Counted from the stretch's first letter, positions 1 to 9,200 are shown. The stretch is DNA of 33,557 nt from Rheinheimera sp. (GCF_030824435.1 NZ_JAVBXS010000019.1:1-33557), one strand, 5' to 3'. The notes: generated by a model not told the origin, from the sequence alone. Translations and numbers: made by a program.

Positions 1-76
1 TGGAGCGGGCAACGAGATTCGAACTCGTGACCTCGACCTTGGCAAGGTAGCGCTCTACCAACTGAGCTATGCCCGC
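1..76 (-). tRNA. tRNA-Gly (anticodon GCC)
   Basis: Read on the minus strand, this is a complete 76-nt cloverleaf with an encoded CCA end. The acceptor arm GCGGGCA pairs with TGCCCGC. The D-arm contains AGCTCAGTTGGTAGAGC and the T-arm contains GTTCGAATC. The anticodon GCC lies at plus positions 41-43. It decodes GGC and GGU glycine codons. It is identical to the next copy, 20 bp away, and presumably cotranscribed with it. In E. coli the glyVXY tRNA-Gly(GCC) cluster also lies beside orn, so further copies may lie just before position 1. Confidence 0.97.
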
Positions 77-96
77 ATCGTATCGTCTGAAGAATT

Positions 97-172
97 TGGA
101 GCGGGCAACGAGATTCGAACTCGTGACCTCGACCTTGGCAAGGTAGCGCTCTACCAACTGAGCTATGCCCGC
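97..172 (-). tRNA. tRNA-Gly (anticodon GCC), second copy
   Basis: This second copy has the same 76 bases as the gene at 1-76, including anticodon GCC at plus 137-139 and the CCA end. It is the first gene of the array in transcription order. The array is preceded on the minus strand by a promoter with a GC-rich discriminator. The 20-bp spacer between the two copies shows no terminator, so they should be processed from one precursor. Confidence 0.97.
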
Positions 173-242
173 ATCAATTTCTTCTTTCCACCACTTAGTT
201 GTGTAGTTGGCTTTCAGCTAACTTCGCAACTAAGCGGGGCGC

Positions 243-270
243 ATTTTACAAAATCAAATTGAGTTTGCAA
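243..270 (-). promoter_or_regulatory. Sigma-70 promoter of the tRNA-Gly array
   Basis: On the minus strand, TTGCAA (plus 265-270) is followed after 16 bp by TAAAAT (plus 243-248). A GC-rich run, GCGCCCCGC, comes directly after. Such a discriminator after the -10 is typical of stringently controlled stable-RNA promoters. It sits about 70 bp upstream of the first tRNA and just inside the 3' end of orn. Confidence 0.6.
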
Positions 271-275
271 GCATT

Positions 276-827
276 TTATGAAGGCAAACGGAAAAAGTGC
301 TGTTGATAGGTGACTAATTCAGCAATTGAGTCGCGGATGTCATCCATCGCCAGATGGCTTGATGATTTTTTCACCAGTTTGGTTACTTCCGGATTCCAGC
401 GTTTGGCCAGCTCTTTCACAGTGCTGACATCCAGGTTGCGGTAGTGGAAAAAGCTTTCCAGTTTAGGGGCATATTTCACCAGAAAACGCCTGTCCTGCCC
501 TATGCTATTGCCACACATTGGCGATTTACCGGCCGGCACATACTGAGATAAAAAGGCGATGGTTTGATCAACTGCACTGTCTAAATCAGTGTTACTTTCG
601 CGGCAACGTTGGGTTAAACCACTTTTGCCATGTTGTTCCACACACCAGGCGCTCATGTTATCAAGCACAGAGTCCGGCGTTTGAATGGCAAACACCGGGC
701 CTTCGGCCAGAATATTCAGCTGACTGTCGGTGACGATCACGGCCATTTCCAGAATTACATCAATATCAGGCTCCAGGCCGGTCATTTCCAAATCAATCCA
801 GACTAAATTGTTCTCGCTAACAGACAT
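276..827 (-). CDS. orn: Oligoribonuclease (3'-5' exoribonuclease Orn)
   Basis: Orn degrades RNA dinucleotides and very short oligoribonucleotides to mononucleotides in the cytoplasm, including pGpG from cyclic-di-GMP turnover. The 183-residue protein aligns over its length with E. coli Orn (181 aa). It shows the DEDDh exonuclease motifs: D12 and E14 in WIDLEMTGL near the N-terminus, the central [11 protein letters not shown] block, and the C-terminal [11 protein letters not shown] with the general-base His. I chose the ATG at 827 because AAGGTG lies 6 bases before it. A GTG at 836 would add three residues but overlaps that ribosome-binding site. It is divergent from rsgA and upstream of the tRNA-Gly array, as in E. 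coli. Orn is essential in E. coli. Confidence 0.97.
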   Translation of the reverse strand: MSVSENNLVWIDLEMTGLEPDIDVILEMAVIVTDSQLNILAEGPVFAIQTPDSVLDNMSAWCVEQHGKSGLTQRCRESNTDLDSAVDQTIAFLSQYVPAGKSPMCGNSIGQDRRFLVKYAPKLESFFHYRNLDVSTVKELAKRWNPEVTKLVKKSSSHLAMDDIRDSIAELVTYQQHFFRLPS

Positions 828-853
828 AAAAGGCACCTTATGGGATTGCTACT

Positions 854-881
854 TTGTTACTTGAGTGAATGCTAGTATCAT
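854..881 (+). promoter_or_regulatory. Candidate sigma-70 promoter for rsgA-psd-ugpQ
   Basis: TTGTTA (854-859) and TATCAT (876-881) are separated by 16 bp in the orn/rsgA divergent spacer, about 50 bp before the rsgA start. The match is moderate and has no further support. Confidence 0.4.
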
Positions 882-930
882 ACTACGCCTGACGCCAACT
901 GGAAAACGCCCGCAGGGCTCTTGAGATACA

Positions 931-1983
931 GTGACGAAAAAGAAACACCTCAGTCAACGCCAAACCGATCGTATTGCCGGTAACCAGCAAAAACGGCTGG
1001 AACGACTGGAAAAAAAAGCCGCTAAAGCCGAACAACAAATGCAGCACACCCAATTGGGTGACACAGAAGCAGGTGTTGTGATCAGCCGTTTTGGCCAACA
1101 TGCCGATGTGGAAGACCAGAACGGCGCCATTGAACGTTGTAATATCCGCCGTACTATCACGTCCCTGGTTTGTGGTGACAAAGTGGTGTGGCGCCGTGCG
1201 CTGCAACCTCAGGCCGGTATCAGCGGCGTGATAGAAGCTGTGCAGGAGCGCAGCTCTGTATTGTCGCGGCCGGACTTTTATGATGGCCTCAAACCCGTAG
1301 CGGCCAATATCGATTTGCTGATTATTGTTTCTGCCGTTTTGCCTTCACTTTCGCTGAATATTATCGACCGTTATCTGGTTGCGGCTGAAGCTATGCAAAT
1401 CAAACCTTTGTTATTACTGAACAAAATTGATTTGTTAACTGCCGAACAACGTCTTGAAGTTGAAAAACAGCTCGATACCTACCGCAAAATTGGTTATGAA
1501 ACGCTGTTGTTAAGCGCCAAAACCGGTGAAGGCATGGCGCAGCTGGATACTTATTTACAATCCGGCACCAGCATTTTTGTTGGCCAGTCCGGTGTGGGTA
1601 AATCGTCCCTGGTGAACAATTTATTGCCACAGGTACAGGTACTGACCAAAGAAGTGTCTGATAACTCAGGACTTGGCCAGCACACCACTACTGTTGCCCG
1701 TTTATATCATCTGCCTGAAGGCGGCAATTTAATTGACTCGCCCGGTATCCGCGAATTTGCACTCTGGCACTTAGAGCCTGATGAAGTGATCTGGGGTTTT
1801 AAAGAATTCCGCCCCTGGCTCGGCCGTTGTAAATTCCGTGACTGTAAACATGGCAACGACCCTGGCTGCGCTTTACATCACGCCATAGAAATTGGTGAAG
1901 TGTCGACTGAACGTTTTGATAACTATCATAAAATCCTGCTGAGTATGGAACAGGATAAACCGAATTTTTTTAAAGTTGATTAA
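931..1983 (+). CDS. rsgA: Ribosome small-subunit-dependent GTPase RsgA
   Basis: RsgA is a circularly permuted GTPase that acts late in 30S subunit maturation and releases RbfA. The 350-residue protein has a basic N-terminal tail, then an OB-fold (about residues 45-115, with RCNIRR). The GTPase motifs come in permuted order: G4 NKID (164-167), P-loop GQSGVGKSS (218-226) and G3 DSPG (269-272). The switch segment [11 protein letters not shown] lies at about 244-254. A C-terminal zinc site uses C300, C305, H307 and C313. Start is GTG, and the following lysine-rich MTKKKHLS agrees with homologues. The stop codon overlaps the ribosome-binding site of psd 12 bp downstream, so the genes are probably coupled. 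The order orn/rsgA-psd is the one found in enterobacteria. Confidence 0.97.
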   Translation: MTKKKHLSQRQTDRIAGNQQKRLERLEKKAAKAEQQMQHTQLGDTEAGVVISRFGQHADVEDQNGAIERCNIRRTITSLVCGDKVVWRRALQPQAGISGVIEAVQERSSVLSRPDFYDGLKPVAANIDLLIIVSAVLPSLSLNIIDRYLVAAEAMQIKPLLLLNKIDLLTAEQRLEVEKQLDTYRKIGYETLLLSAKTGEGMAQLDTYLQSGTSIFVGQSGVGKSSLVNNLLPQVQVLTKEVSDNSGLGQHTTTVARLYHLPEGGNLIDSPGIREFALWHLEPDEVIWGFKEFRPWLGRCKFRDCKHGNDPGCALHHAIEIGEVSTERFDNYHKILLSMEQDKPNFFKVD

Positions 1984-1995
1984 GGATCCGCACTG

Positions 1996-2856
1996 ATGGA
2001 TAAATTTAAAATCACCCTGCAGTACATCATGCCCAAACATCTGATTTCCCGTCTGGTGGGTTTATTGGCTGCGGCACGTTTAGGTGCATTAACACATGCA
2101 CTGATCAAACTTTTTATTAAATCTTATGGCATCAATATGGCCGAAGCCAAATATGAAAATGCGTCTGATTATAAAAGCTTTAATGAATTTTTCACTCGCC
2201 CGCTGAAAGAGGGTCTGCGCCCAGTGGTGCAAGATGCCAATATCATCGCGCATCCGGTGGACGGTGCTATCAGTCAGCTTGGCAAAATAAACGGCGACAA
2301 ACTCATTCAGGCCAAAGGCCATGACTATTCATTACAAGCTCTGCTGGGTGGTTTGGCTGAAACAGCTGCGCCTTATCAAAATGGTGAATTTGCCTGTATT
2401 TATCTGGCGCCAAAAGATTATCACCGCATTCATATGCCGGTCGCAGGTACCTTACGTGAAATGATTTATGTGCCAGGTGAGCTGTTTTCAGTCAACCCGT
2501 TAACAGCCGCCAATGTGCCGGGTTTATTTGCCCGCAACGAGCGTGTAGTGACTATTTTTGACACTGAAATTGGCCCTATGGCGCTGGTGTTAGTAGGTGC
2601 AACTATTGTGGCCAGCATCGAAACTGTCTGGGCCGGCACTATTACCCCACCAACAGGCAAAGACATTTTCCGCTGGAGCTACCCAGCTACGGGCGCCAAT
2701 GCAGTTCATCTGGAAAAAGGTGCTGAAATGGGCCGCTTTAAGCTGGGTTCAACTGTGATTCTGGCTTTTGCACCGGACAAAATTGAATTTTTACCACAAC
2801 AATACCCTGGTGCTGTGACCCGTATGGGTGAGGCTTTTGCCGCTAAACAACACTAA
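1996..2856 (+). CDS. psd: Phosphatidylserine decarboxylase proenzyme
   Basis: Psd converts phosphatidylserine to phosphatidylethanolamine at the inner membrane, the last step of PE synthesis. The 286-residue protein carries the LGST motif at residues 250-253. Self-cleavage between G251 and S252 would yield a large beta chain and a small pyruvoyl-bearing alpha chain. D89 in [11 protein letters not shown] and H146 in [10 protein letters not shown] match the Asp and His that assist cleavage in the E. coli enzyme. The length is slightly shorter than E. coli Psd (322 aa), with the difference at the C-terminus. The ribosome-binding site AAGGAT overlaps the rsgA stop codon. It is the second gene of the rsgA-psd-ugpQ operon. 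Confidence 0.97.
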   Translation: MDKFKITLQYIMPKHLISRLVGLLAAARLGALTHALIKLFIKSYGINMAEAKYENASDYKSFNEFFTRPLKEGLRPVVQDANIIAHPVDGAISQLGKINGDKLIQAKGHDYSLQALLGGLAETAAPYQNGEFACIYLAPKDYHRIHMPVAGTLREMIYVPGELFSVNPLTAANVPGLFARNERVVTIFDTEIGPMALVLVGATIVASIETVWAGTITPPTGKDIFRWSYPATGANAVHLEKGAEMGRFKLGSTVILAFAPDKIEFLPQQYPGAVTRMGEAFAAKQH

Positions 2857-2875
2857 ATAAAACCGGAGGTGACCG

Positions 2876-3565
2876 ATGTTTATTTTTGCCCATCGTGGTG
2901 TCAGCGGTCACTTTCCGGAAAATACCCTCCAAGCCATTCAGGCAGCCTTAGATTGTGGCGCTGACGGCATTGAAATTGATGTGTATGCGCTCGAGGATGA
3001 GCTGGTGGTGATTCACGACCGCGAGCTCAACCGCACCACTAACGGCACCGGTGTGCTGGAAGATTATTCACTGCCCGAGCTGTTAAAGCTGGATGCAGGT
3101 GCCGGGGAAAAAATCCCTATTTTGTGGCAAGTGCTTGAACTTGTGCAAAACCGCTGTGTACTGAATATTGAGCTCAAAGGCCACGACACGGCAGCACTGC
3201 TGGTGAAGCTGCTGCATAAAGCACGCAGCGAGCTGGGTACCGATTGGTCAACACTGTTGATTTCGTCTTTTCACCATCCGCTGTTACAACAGCTTAAGAC
3301 ACTCATCCCTGAGCTTGCCATTGGCGCTTTAACTGCGTCTATTCCACTGAATTATTGTGCTTTTGCCACAGAAATTGGTGCAGTTTCAGTTCATTGTGAC
3401 CGGGCTTTTATTGATGAAAAAATGGTGCAGGATGCAAAACAGCGCGGACTTAAAGTCTATGTTTACACTGTAAATAATGAGCGCGAAGCCAGAAGGTTAC
3501 AGCAGATGGGTGTAGACGGGATTTTTTGTAACTTTCCCAATGAAGCCAAAAACTGGTTTGAATAA
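2876..3565 (+). CDS. ugpQ: Cytoplasmic glycerophosphodiester phosphodiesterase
   Basis: The enzyme hydrolyses glycerophosphodiesters, from phospholipid turnover, to glycerol-3-phosphate and an alcohol. The 229-residue TIM-barrel has the GDPD motif: H6-R7 of AHRG, E15-N16 in PENT, E33 and D35 in IEIDV, and H47 in VVIHD, plus the later NIELKG metal ligand. There is no signal peptide, which fits the cytoplasmic UgpQ type rather than periplasmic GlpQ (about 355 aa). A strong GGAGGT site precedes the ATG, and the gap from psd is 19 bp, so it belongs to the same operon. Placement after psd makes sense for lipid recycling. The symbol is by family similarity; paralogues with other substrates exist. 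Confidence 0.88.
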   Translation: MFIFAHRGVSGHFPENTLQAIQAALDCGADGIEIDVYALEDELVVIHDRELNRTTNGTGVLEDYSLPELLKLDAGAGEKIPILWQVLELVQNRCVLNIELKGHDTAALLVKLLHKARSELGTDWSTLLISSFHHPLLQQLKTLIPELAIGALTASIPLNYCAFATEIGAVSVHCDRAFIDEKMVQDAKQRGLKVYVYTVNNEREARRLQQMGVDGIFCNFPNEAKNWFE

Positions 3566-3593
3566 CGCAGTTTTTTAAGAAATAGCTGTAAAA

Positions 3594-3983
3594 TTAATGG
3601 CTTTCACAGCTATGACAATGATTACAGAGCCTGATATTCAGCACATGCGCCAGCACCACAAAAGCAGCACCCACTATCAGCACATAATGTTCATATTCAT
3701 GGCCTAACAGGTCTTTTTGCCAATAAATAAAACCACCCAGAAATAATGAATAAAAGGGGTACAACTTTCGGTGGTAACGGTGGAAACCGGCAAAAAGCGT
3801 AATAAAACCAAGCACCATAGTCACCAAAAGTACAATACGCTCCAGCGCGTGGTTATGCACTGATGTCAGACCAAGCAAAGGCAATACAGGTAATAACACC
3901 GGCAGCATGATGCAGTGGATAGCGCATAAGGATGTCACTGCAATCCCTACTTTATCCAGGGTATGACGAATTTGATCAAACAT
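3594..3983 (-). CDS. MerC-family small membrane protein, possible metal transporter
   Basis: The 129-residue protein has four predicted membrane segments and the MerC-type opening: DKVGIAVTSLCAIHC with C20, H23 and C24 in the first helix, followed by LPVLLPVLPLLGL. MerC was described as an inner-membrane mercuric-ion importer, but most chromosomal relatives are uncharacterised. The C-terminal tail is rich in possible metal ligands (C120, H122, C123, H124, C126, H129). No other mer gene is nearby. I chose the ATG at 3983. A TTG at 4058 would add 25 residues but would place a promoter and a Zur-like box inside the coding region. It converges with ugpQ, 28 bp away. The Zur-like box suggests zinc rather than mercury as the relevant ion; that is inference. 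Confidence 0.8.
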   Translation of the reverse strand: MFDQIRHTLDKVGIAVTSLCAIHCIMLPVLLPVLPLLGLTSVHNHALERIVLLVTMVLGFITLFAGFHRYHRKLYPFYSLFLGGFIYWQKDLLGHEYEHYVLIVGAAFVVLAHVLNIRLCNHCHSCESH

Positions 3984-4009
3984 TCGGGGGCCTGCTGCTG
4001 CCAAAAAAA

Positions 4010-4032
4010 GAAATGAGATGATATAACAAATC
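4010..4032. promoter_or_regulatory. Zur-like operator upstream of the MerC-family gene
   Basis: The 23 bases here match 17 of 22 defined positions of the gammaproteobacterial Zur palindrome. Half-sites GAAATG at 4010-4015 and TATAACA at 4022-4028 agree with consensus. Mismatches are at 4016, 4017, 4020, 4029 and 4030. The box overlaps the predicted -10 of the MerC-family gene and ends 27 bp before its ATG, a normal repressor position. The alignment was done by eye. Confidence 0.5.
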
Positions 4033-4046
4033 TGACCTGATGAAAA
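4018..4046 (-). promoter_or_regulatory. Candidate promoter of the MerC-family gene
   Basis: On the minus strand, TTTTCA (plus 4041-4046) and TATCAT (plus 4018-4023) are separated by 17 bp. The -10 lies inside the Zur-like box, so an occupied operator would block RNA polymerase. Confidence 0.45.
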
Positions 4047-4097
4047 CTGCCGTCGCAAAAAATTCCGGGCTAAAAAACACAGAACAGCACCTATGCT

Positions 4098-4128
4098 TTG
4101 CCTGTAACAGAGGCAGTTGTGGCATAAT
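4098..4128 (+). promoter_or_regulatory. Candidate extended -10 promoter of the priC-like gene
   Basis: TGGCATAAT at 4120-4128 combines a TGn extension with CATAAT. A possible -35, TTGCCT, lies at 4098-4103 with a long 19-bp spacer. The expected start is 20-25 bp before the ATG at 4156. Confidence 0.4.
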
Positions 4129-4155
4129 GCCAGCCATTTTTTAAAAGGGTTTGGT

Positions 4156-4464
4156 ATGGAACAGTTACTTAATCAGCTTGATCAGAATTTAAAAGAACTT
4201 TATCGCAAAGCCGTGGATGCAGACGCACTGCTGGATGAAATGGCACAACAAGGTAAAGGCAAACATCAGGCAATTTTCCCTGCCGATTCATTATTCAGAG
4301 TCAGCAGTCCACGTTTTTTACCTTATCTGTCAGAAACCGCAGAACAAGTAGCATCAATGCGTCTCACCCAACAATTTAACACCGCTACGCTGGAGCTGGT
4401 GGTCAAACAATTACAGTTACTCCACAAAACGCTGAATGAATTTCGTACAGCTTTAAGCCGCTGA
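4156..4464 (+). CDS. PriC-like primosomal replication protein, short form
   Basis: The 102-residue, mostly alpha-helical protein resembles the N-terminal to middle part of PriC (primosomal protein N''), which loads DnaB at stalled forks. The similarity is in the pattern LFRVSSPRFLPYLSE followed by LELVVKQLQLLHKTL. E. coli PriC has 175 residues, and the basic C-terminal half that binds SSB and DNA is absent. No continuation is evident downstream in another frame. I chose the ATG at 4156 because AAGGG lies about 6 bases upstream; an earlier ATG at 4117 would overlap the promoter. Whether this is a functional short PriC or a distant helical protein is open. Confidence 0.5.
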   Translation: MEQLLNQLDQNLKELYRKAVDADALLDEMAQQGKGKHQAIFPADSLFRVSSPRFLPYLSETAEQVASMRLTQQFNTATLELVVKQLQLLHKTLNEFRTALSR

Positions 4465-4537
4465 GCTATTATTAAACAGCGTTTGCAGGCTTTTTGATGC
4501 GTTTTTCGGGTTCATTATGCAAGTGGAGGCTCTAATC

Positions 4538-4855
4538 ATGAATCTTACTGCAGCTGCGGTTTCATCAGATAAACTGCGATTCACCACTGAAGCCGAAAAT
4601 AACCTGAGATTTCCGGCAAAAGACAAAGCCCAAAGCGTTACTGATATTGCCAAAAAAACCGTGTCTAACCTCAATACCGACAACTCGGTGAACCTGTTGT
4701 CGCAAGTAAAACCGCAAAATACAACAGATGAACAAAAAACAGAAAACAATGATTCGGTGAAAGTCAGCAGCACTATTGGGCGGGCAGCAAGCAGTGGCCA
4801 ACTGAGCAGAGAAGAAGCAGTGGCGATTTATCAGAAAATCGCCATCTTGTTATAG
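4538..4855 (+). CDS. Hypothetical protein with a conserved-looking C-terminal segment
   Basis: I do not recognise the family. The 105-residue protein has no signal peptide or membrane segment. Residues 1-75 are polar, low in aromatic residues and probably disordered. The last 30 residues, from about S78, form a helix-turn-helix-like unit (IGRAASSGQLSREEAV, then IYQKIAILL) and look like the constrained part. The ATG at 4538 is preceded by GGAGG at 8 bases; an upstream ATG at 4517 lacks such a site. The gap from the priC-like gene is 73 bp with no terminator, so cotranscription is possible. It converges with the DUF3016 gene 23 bp downstream. Confidence 0.6.
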   Translation: MNLTAAAVSSDKLRFTTEAENNLRFPAKDKAQSVTDIAKKTVSNLNTDNSVNLLSQVKPQNTTDEQKTENNDSVKVSSTIGRAASSGQLSREEAVAIYQKIAILL

Positions 4856-4878
4856 CTGTTGCGGGTTTGATATAAAAA

Positions 4879-5421
4879 TCACTTCGCCATCTCAGGTTTC
4901 GTTTTTGGCAATAGCTCTTTATGAAACCATTTTTCCAGCATTTGTTTTTCATAACCAAATTCACGACTGCCCATACCTAAAGATCCAGACTGCATAAAAC
5001 CCATATCTTTGATTTTCACACCGGCGGCCTTTGCAACTTCGGCTTTATTCTGGTCGTACAATACGTAATCAAGACTCACTTTCGGAAAATAAATATCTTT
5101 GATCACCCGAATGTCATTCATAGTCCGACCCGCACCTACTCCACTGTACATAGCTTCGACATCACCGGCTAAATCAACATCAGTGATCACAACTTCAAGT
5201 TTGTAGCCGGGCGGCAGTTGCTTCGCAAAATCGCCCCACATTTTGTCAAAAGCGTTGATAACTCTTTGTTGATAGGCTTTTTTAGTACCTGAACCCGGAC
5301 GAATATCAGTAAACTTTTCCGGATTCTGCCAGCTGAGTTTTACTTCGGCCGAACCTGTGGATGCTGCCGCTGCAAAACTAAAAACCATCGCCGTAGTGAA
5401 CATAATAAGTGTATTACGCAT
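4879..5421 (-). CDS. DUF3016 domain-containing exported protein
   Basis: The 180-residue protein has a signal peptide (about residues 1-20, MRNTLIMF then FSFAAAAS). The mature part fits DUF3016, a proteobacterial family of unknown function: KLSWQNPEKFTDIRPGSG, then LPPGYKLEVVITDVDLAGDVE, RVIKDIYFPKVSLDYVL, and MGSREFGYEKQMLEKWF near the end. It is probably periplasmic. The ATG at 5421 follows AGGGG at about 7 bases; an in-frame start at 5463 would put residues in front of the signal peptide. The leader contains a hairpin at 5445-5462 (TGCGGG/CCCGCA). It is separated by 148 bp from the putative lipoprotein gene upstream, so a joint transcript is uncertain. Confidence 0.8.
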   Translation of the reverse strand: MRNTLIMFTTAMVFSFAAAASTGSAEVKLSWQNPEKFTDIRPGSGTKKAYQQRVINAFDKMWGDFAKQLPPGYKLEVVITDVDLAGDVEAMYSGVGAGRTMNDIRVIKDIYFPKVSLDYVLYDQNKAEVAKAAGVKIKDMGFMQSGSLGMGSREFGYEKQMLEKWFHKELLPKTKPEMAK

Positions 5422-5569
5422 AGATGACCCCTTTAGTCTGTCTGTGCGGGCCAACCCCCGCATGTATCATTAGACACAATATAATAGCTTTTACCTTTTT
5501 ATAACGTTGTAAGACGTGAATAAATGCAAAGAGATGCAATCTATCATGACATTCTGCTGACATTTGTGA

Positions 5570-6055
5570 CTACATCAGCTCTTTGTCGTTACGCTGACTA
5601 TAATCCAACAACCACTCAACCTGCTGTTGCGCTTTGACTAAACGCCGGTAAACCAGCTCTATCTGCTTCATATCAAATTCGGCCTGATAGGTATCTTTTG
5701 CAATTTTTCGCCACTGCGTCCCGCTTTCTGTCAAAGCGGCTTTCGCCAATGAAGCCTGCAAATCTGTGGTGCTTAATACCAAACTGTTACTGGCCATTAC
5801 ATACTGAGAAAATTCAATATCATATAACCGCCATGACGCTGCATTCCGGTCCCGTAAAAATTTCTTGCCGTTTATCTGTATGCTGTGTCGCTCCGACTTA
5901 TTTAATGCAGAAGACGTTCCCTTTTTAATTGTGGTAGTGATATCGGACTGAGCTTTTATGTTCTGCGATTTAACCTCAGACCTGTTGATAAGAGGTTCGT
6001 TAGAGCATGCGGGCAAATGTACTGCTATCACAAGTAACAAACTGTATCTGAGCAC
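5570..6055 (-). CDS. Putative lipoprotein of unknown function
   Basis: The 161-residue product begins with a short basic and hydrophobic signal and a possible lipobox, LPAC, with the cysteine at residue 17. This suggests lipid attachment and an envelope location. The mature protein is hydrophilic, with a Ser/Thr/Lys-rich linker (about 20-55) and a helical C-terminal half. No family motif is recognised. The start is GTG at 6055, with AGGGG 7 bases upstream. It is divergent from the large peptidase gene, sharing a 154-bp spacer with it. The lipobox has proline at -2, which is tolerated but not ideal. Confidence 0.6.
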   Translation of the reverse strand: MLRYSLLLVIAVHLPACSNEPLINRSEVKSQNIKAQSDITTTIKKGTSSALNKSERHSIQINGKKFLRDRNAASWRLYDIEFSQYVMASNSLVLSTTDLQASLAKAALTESGTQWRKIAKDTYQAEFDMKQIELVYRRLVKAQQQVEWLLDYSQRNDKELM

Positions 6056-6122
6056 TGTAAAACCCCTGACTGATTTAAAGCGTTTGAATATCCAACTTTC
6101 GGTGACACAAGTTAACGATTTG

Positions 6123-6151
6123 TTGATTTGACAGCCAATTAATTATATAAA
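6123..6151 (+). promoter_or_regulatory. Candidate sigma-70 promoter of the M36 peptidase gene
   Basis: TTGATT (6123-6128) and TATAAA (6146-6151) are spaced by 17 bp in an AT-rich segment. This predicts a start near 6158 and a leader of about 50 nt. AAGGA lies 6 bases before the ATG at 6210. Confidence 0.5.
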
Positions 6152-6209
6152 ACTTACGTGTTTATTAATCGTTTAACCATACCTATAAAATACAACCCAA
6201 GGAACATCA

Positions 6210-9200
6210 ATGAAAAAGTTCACTCCGGCATTATTGCCCATTCTGGTTGGCGCAGCCCTCGGCACCTGCCAGGTCTCTGCTTCCCAGTTATCTGCACCAG
6301 GTCTTAAATCTCAATCTCAGGTTGCGACCGTCAGTGGTATGGCGCATCAGGTTGACAGCCAGACAGGCCAAACCACATTTGCCTGGGCTCCGGTTAATTT
6401 AAGCAAACCAAACCTGGGTGCAGTTGCCGCCGAACACCAGTTAGAATTTGCCGCCAGTTTTTATCTTGATGCTATGACAGGCGCTATCAGCAAAGGTCAA
6501 CAATCAGGTATGGCGCCGGTGCTGGTTCATTCTCATCAAAGTGATGACGGTGTCAAAATTGCGAAATTCCGTCAGGAATTAAAAGGCGTTGAAGTATTTA
6601 ATAAAGAATACAACGTCCTGATGGACGCTGAGTTTAACCTGGTCGCTGGCTCAGGCACACTGGCACAAGCCCCAAAAGGTTTGGCTGCCGGCGCCAATGC
6701 CGCCATTTTTGCCAAGTCCGATGACGCCGTATTAACGGCATTTAAAGCAGCAGGTGGTGATGCAGATGCTGTGACAGTTTCCGCTGACAAATCAGCAGAT
6801 AAATACACTGTATTTGCTGTACAAAACAACGGCAGCAAACTGAAACTGATTGGCGAACCCCGTACTAAACCAGTGTATTTCGAAAAGAAAAATGCACTGG
6901 TTGCTGCGCACTATGTAGAAATTGAATTCGCAGAAGAAGGCTCAGTCGACTCTGAATACATGAGTTATGTGGTTTCAGCTGAGACTGGCGAAATTCTGTT
7001 TAAAAACAGCTTAAAAGCTCATGCTGCCGCTTTTGACTACCGCGTTTATGCCAATAATGACGGCAAACCATGGGATGGCCCGCATGGCAACGTCATTCCG
7101 GCAACCAGCGCCGATCAGGAAGATGCAACAACTTATCTGGCTGCACCTTTAGTCAAAATGACTCATGGCCCAATCAGCACCAAAGATGCCTGGTTGGCTG
7201 ATAACGCAACTACAACCTCAGGCAACAACGTTTTTGCTTATATTGATGCTATTGCACCAAACGGCTTCAGTAACGGCGACTATGCCGCTGAAACAACGGC
7301 CCCACTGACCTTTGACTACAAATACCGTACCGACGAAGCAGAAACTTCGGTAAACAACCGTAAAGCCGCCATCGTTAACCTGTTTTATATGAACAACTAT
7401 CTGCACGATTTGTTCTATGACTACGGCTTTGACGAAAAATCCGGTAATGCCCAGTTGAGCAACTACGGTCGTGGTGGTGCAGAAAAAGACCCAATCCGTG
7501 CCGAAGTGCAGGATTATTCAGGTTTTAACAACGCCAACATGTCAACACCAGCAGACGGCGGCTCACCGCGGATGCAGATGTATTTGTGGGACAGCAAAGA
7601 CGCCACTTTTGGTGAAGATTATGGTGTAGTTGCCACAGCAGATGGCGCTGCTATTAGCATCACTGCAATGCAACGTTCAAGTTTTGGCCAGGGTCAGTTT
7701 GACTTAAGCGGCGATGTTGTGGTGTTTGACGATGGTGTGGCTCCGGGTCGTGACGGTTGTACTGCAGCTGCCAACGGCGCTGATATGGCCGGCAAAATTG
7801 TGATTGTCGACCGCGGCACCTGTACTTTTACAGTAAAAGTGAAAAACGCACAGGACCAGGGTGCTATTGGCGTTATTGTAGTAAACAACGCAGCGGCCGG
7901 TTTACCGGGCATGGGTGGCACTGATGCTACCGTAAAAATCCCGAATATCGGCATCTCTTTGGCTGATGGTAATAAAATTTATGCTGAAATTGCCGCTGGT
8001 AAAACAGTATCAGTAAAAATGTTTAACAGCCGTCCATTTAAAGACAGCTCATGGGACAACGCCATCGTTTCACATGAATGGGGTCACTATATCAGTAACC
8101 GCTTAGTGGGTAATGGTAACGGTCTGTACAACAATCAGGGCCGTTCTATGGGCGAAGGCTGGGGTGATTTCCATGCTTTAATGATGATTGCCGAAGCCAA
8201 AGATCTGGAACTGCCAGGCAATGACAAGCTGCAACGTGCCTATGCGGCTATCAGTTATGTAGATTCTTTCTACTACGGCATTCGTTCTGTGCCTTATTCC
8301 ATCGATAAAACTGTGAACGGTAAATCATTCCGCAATATCGAAGTGGGTCGTGGTGTGGCAATTTCTGAAGGCAATGCACAGGTTCACTCTGCTGGTGAAG
8401 TCTGGGCAACTGCGCTGTGGGATGGTTTTGTCAATCTGGTGAACGATGACCGCCATAGCTTCGATCAGGCCCGTCACCGTATGCTGGGTTATCTGGTGAA
8501 TGGTTATAAGATGACGCCGGTTGGCCCAACTTATACCGAAGCGCGCGACGCCATTCTGGCTGCTGCTTATGCTAAAGATCCGGAAGACTACAAATCACTG
8601 CTTAAAGCCTTCGCTGGCCGGGGTATGGGTTTAGGTGCGCAATCACCAAACCGCCTGGATGCTCAACATAAGGGTGTTGTGGAATCAGACAAGACTGAAC
8701 TGTCAACTTTCGAGGTGTCCAGCCATAACCTGAACACGAATTACGAAGGTGTAACCGCCGGCTTCTGTACCAACGACGGTATTCTTGACAACGGCGAGAC
8801 AGGTGCTGTCAGCTTTAAACTGATGAACCGTGGTAGCAAAGTACTGGAAAACGTTAAAGCCAAAGTGGAAGTGACCAGCGGTCAGACTGTTACTTTTGCC
8901 AATAACGGCGAATTTACCCTGCCTAAACTCGATATCCTGAGCAGTGTAACTTCTGTACCAGTTGAGTTTAAATTGGCTGGCGCCACCACGGCAGACACGC
9001 TGAAACTGAAACTGAGTTTCCCTGGCCTGGCTGAAGGTGTGGTTGCAACCAGTTATGAACTGTCAGATCTGGTGAATATTGGTTTTGCGCCACGTGCACC
9101 TGTTAATCAAAGCAGCACAGATAACATGGAAACTTATTCTTCTTTAAATGACTTTAAAGAAGTGGTGTTGTCTGGTGGCGAACTGGCGAAAAACAGCCGC

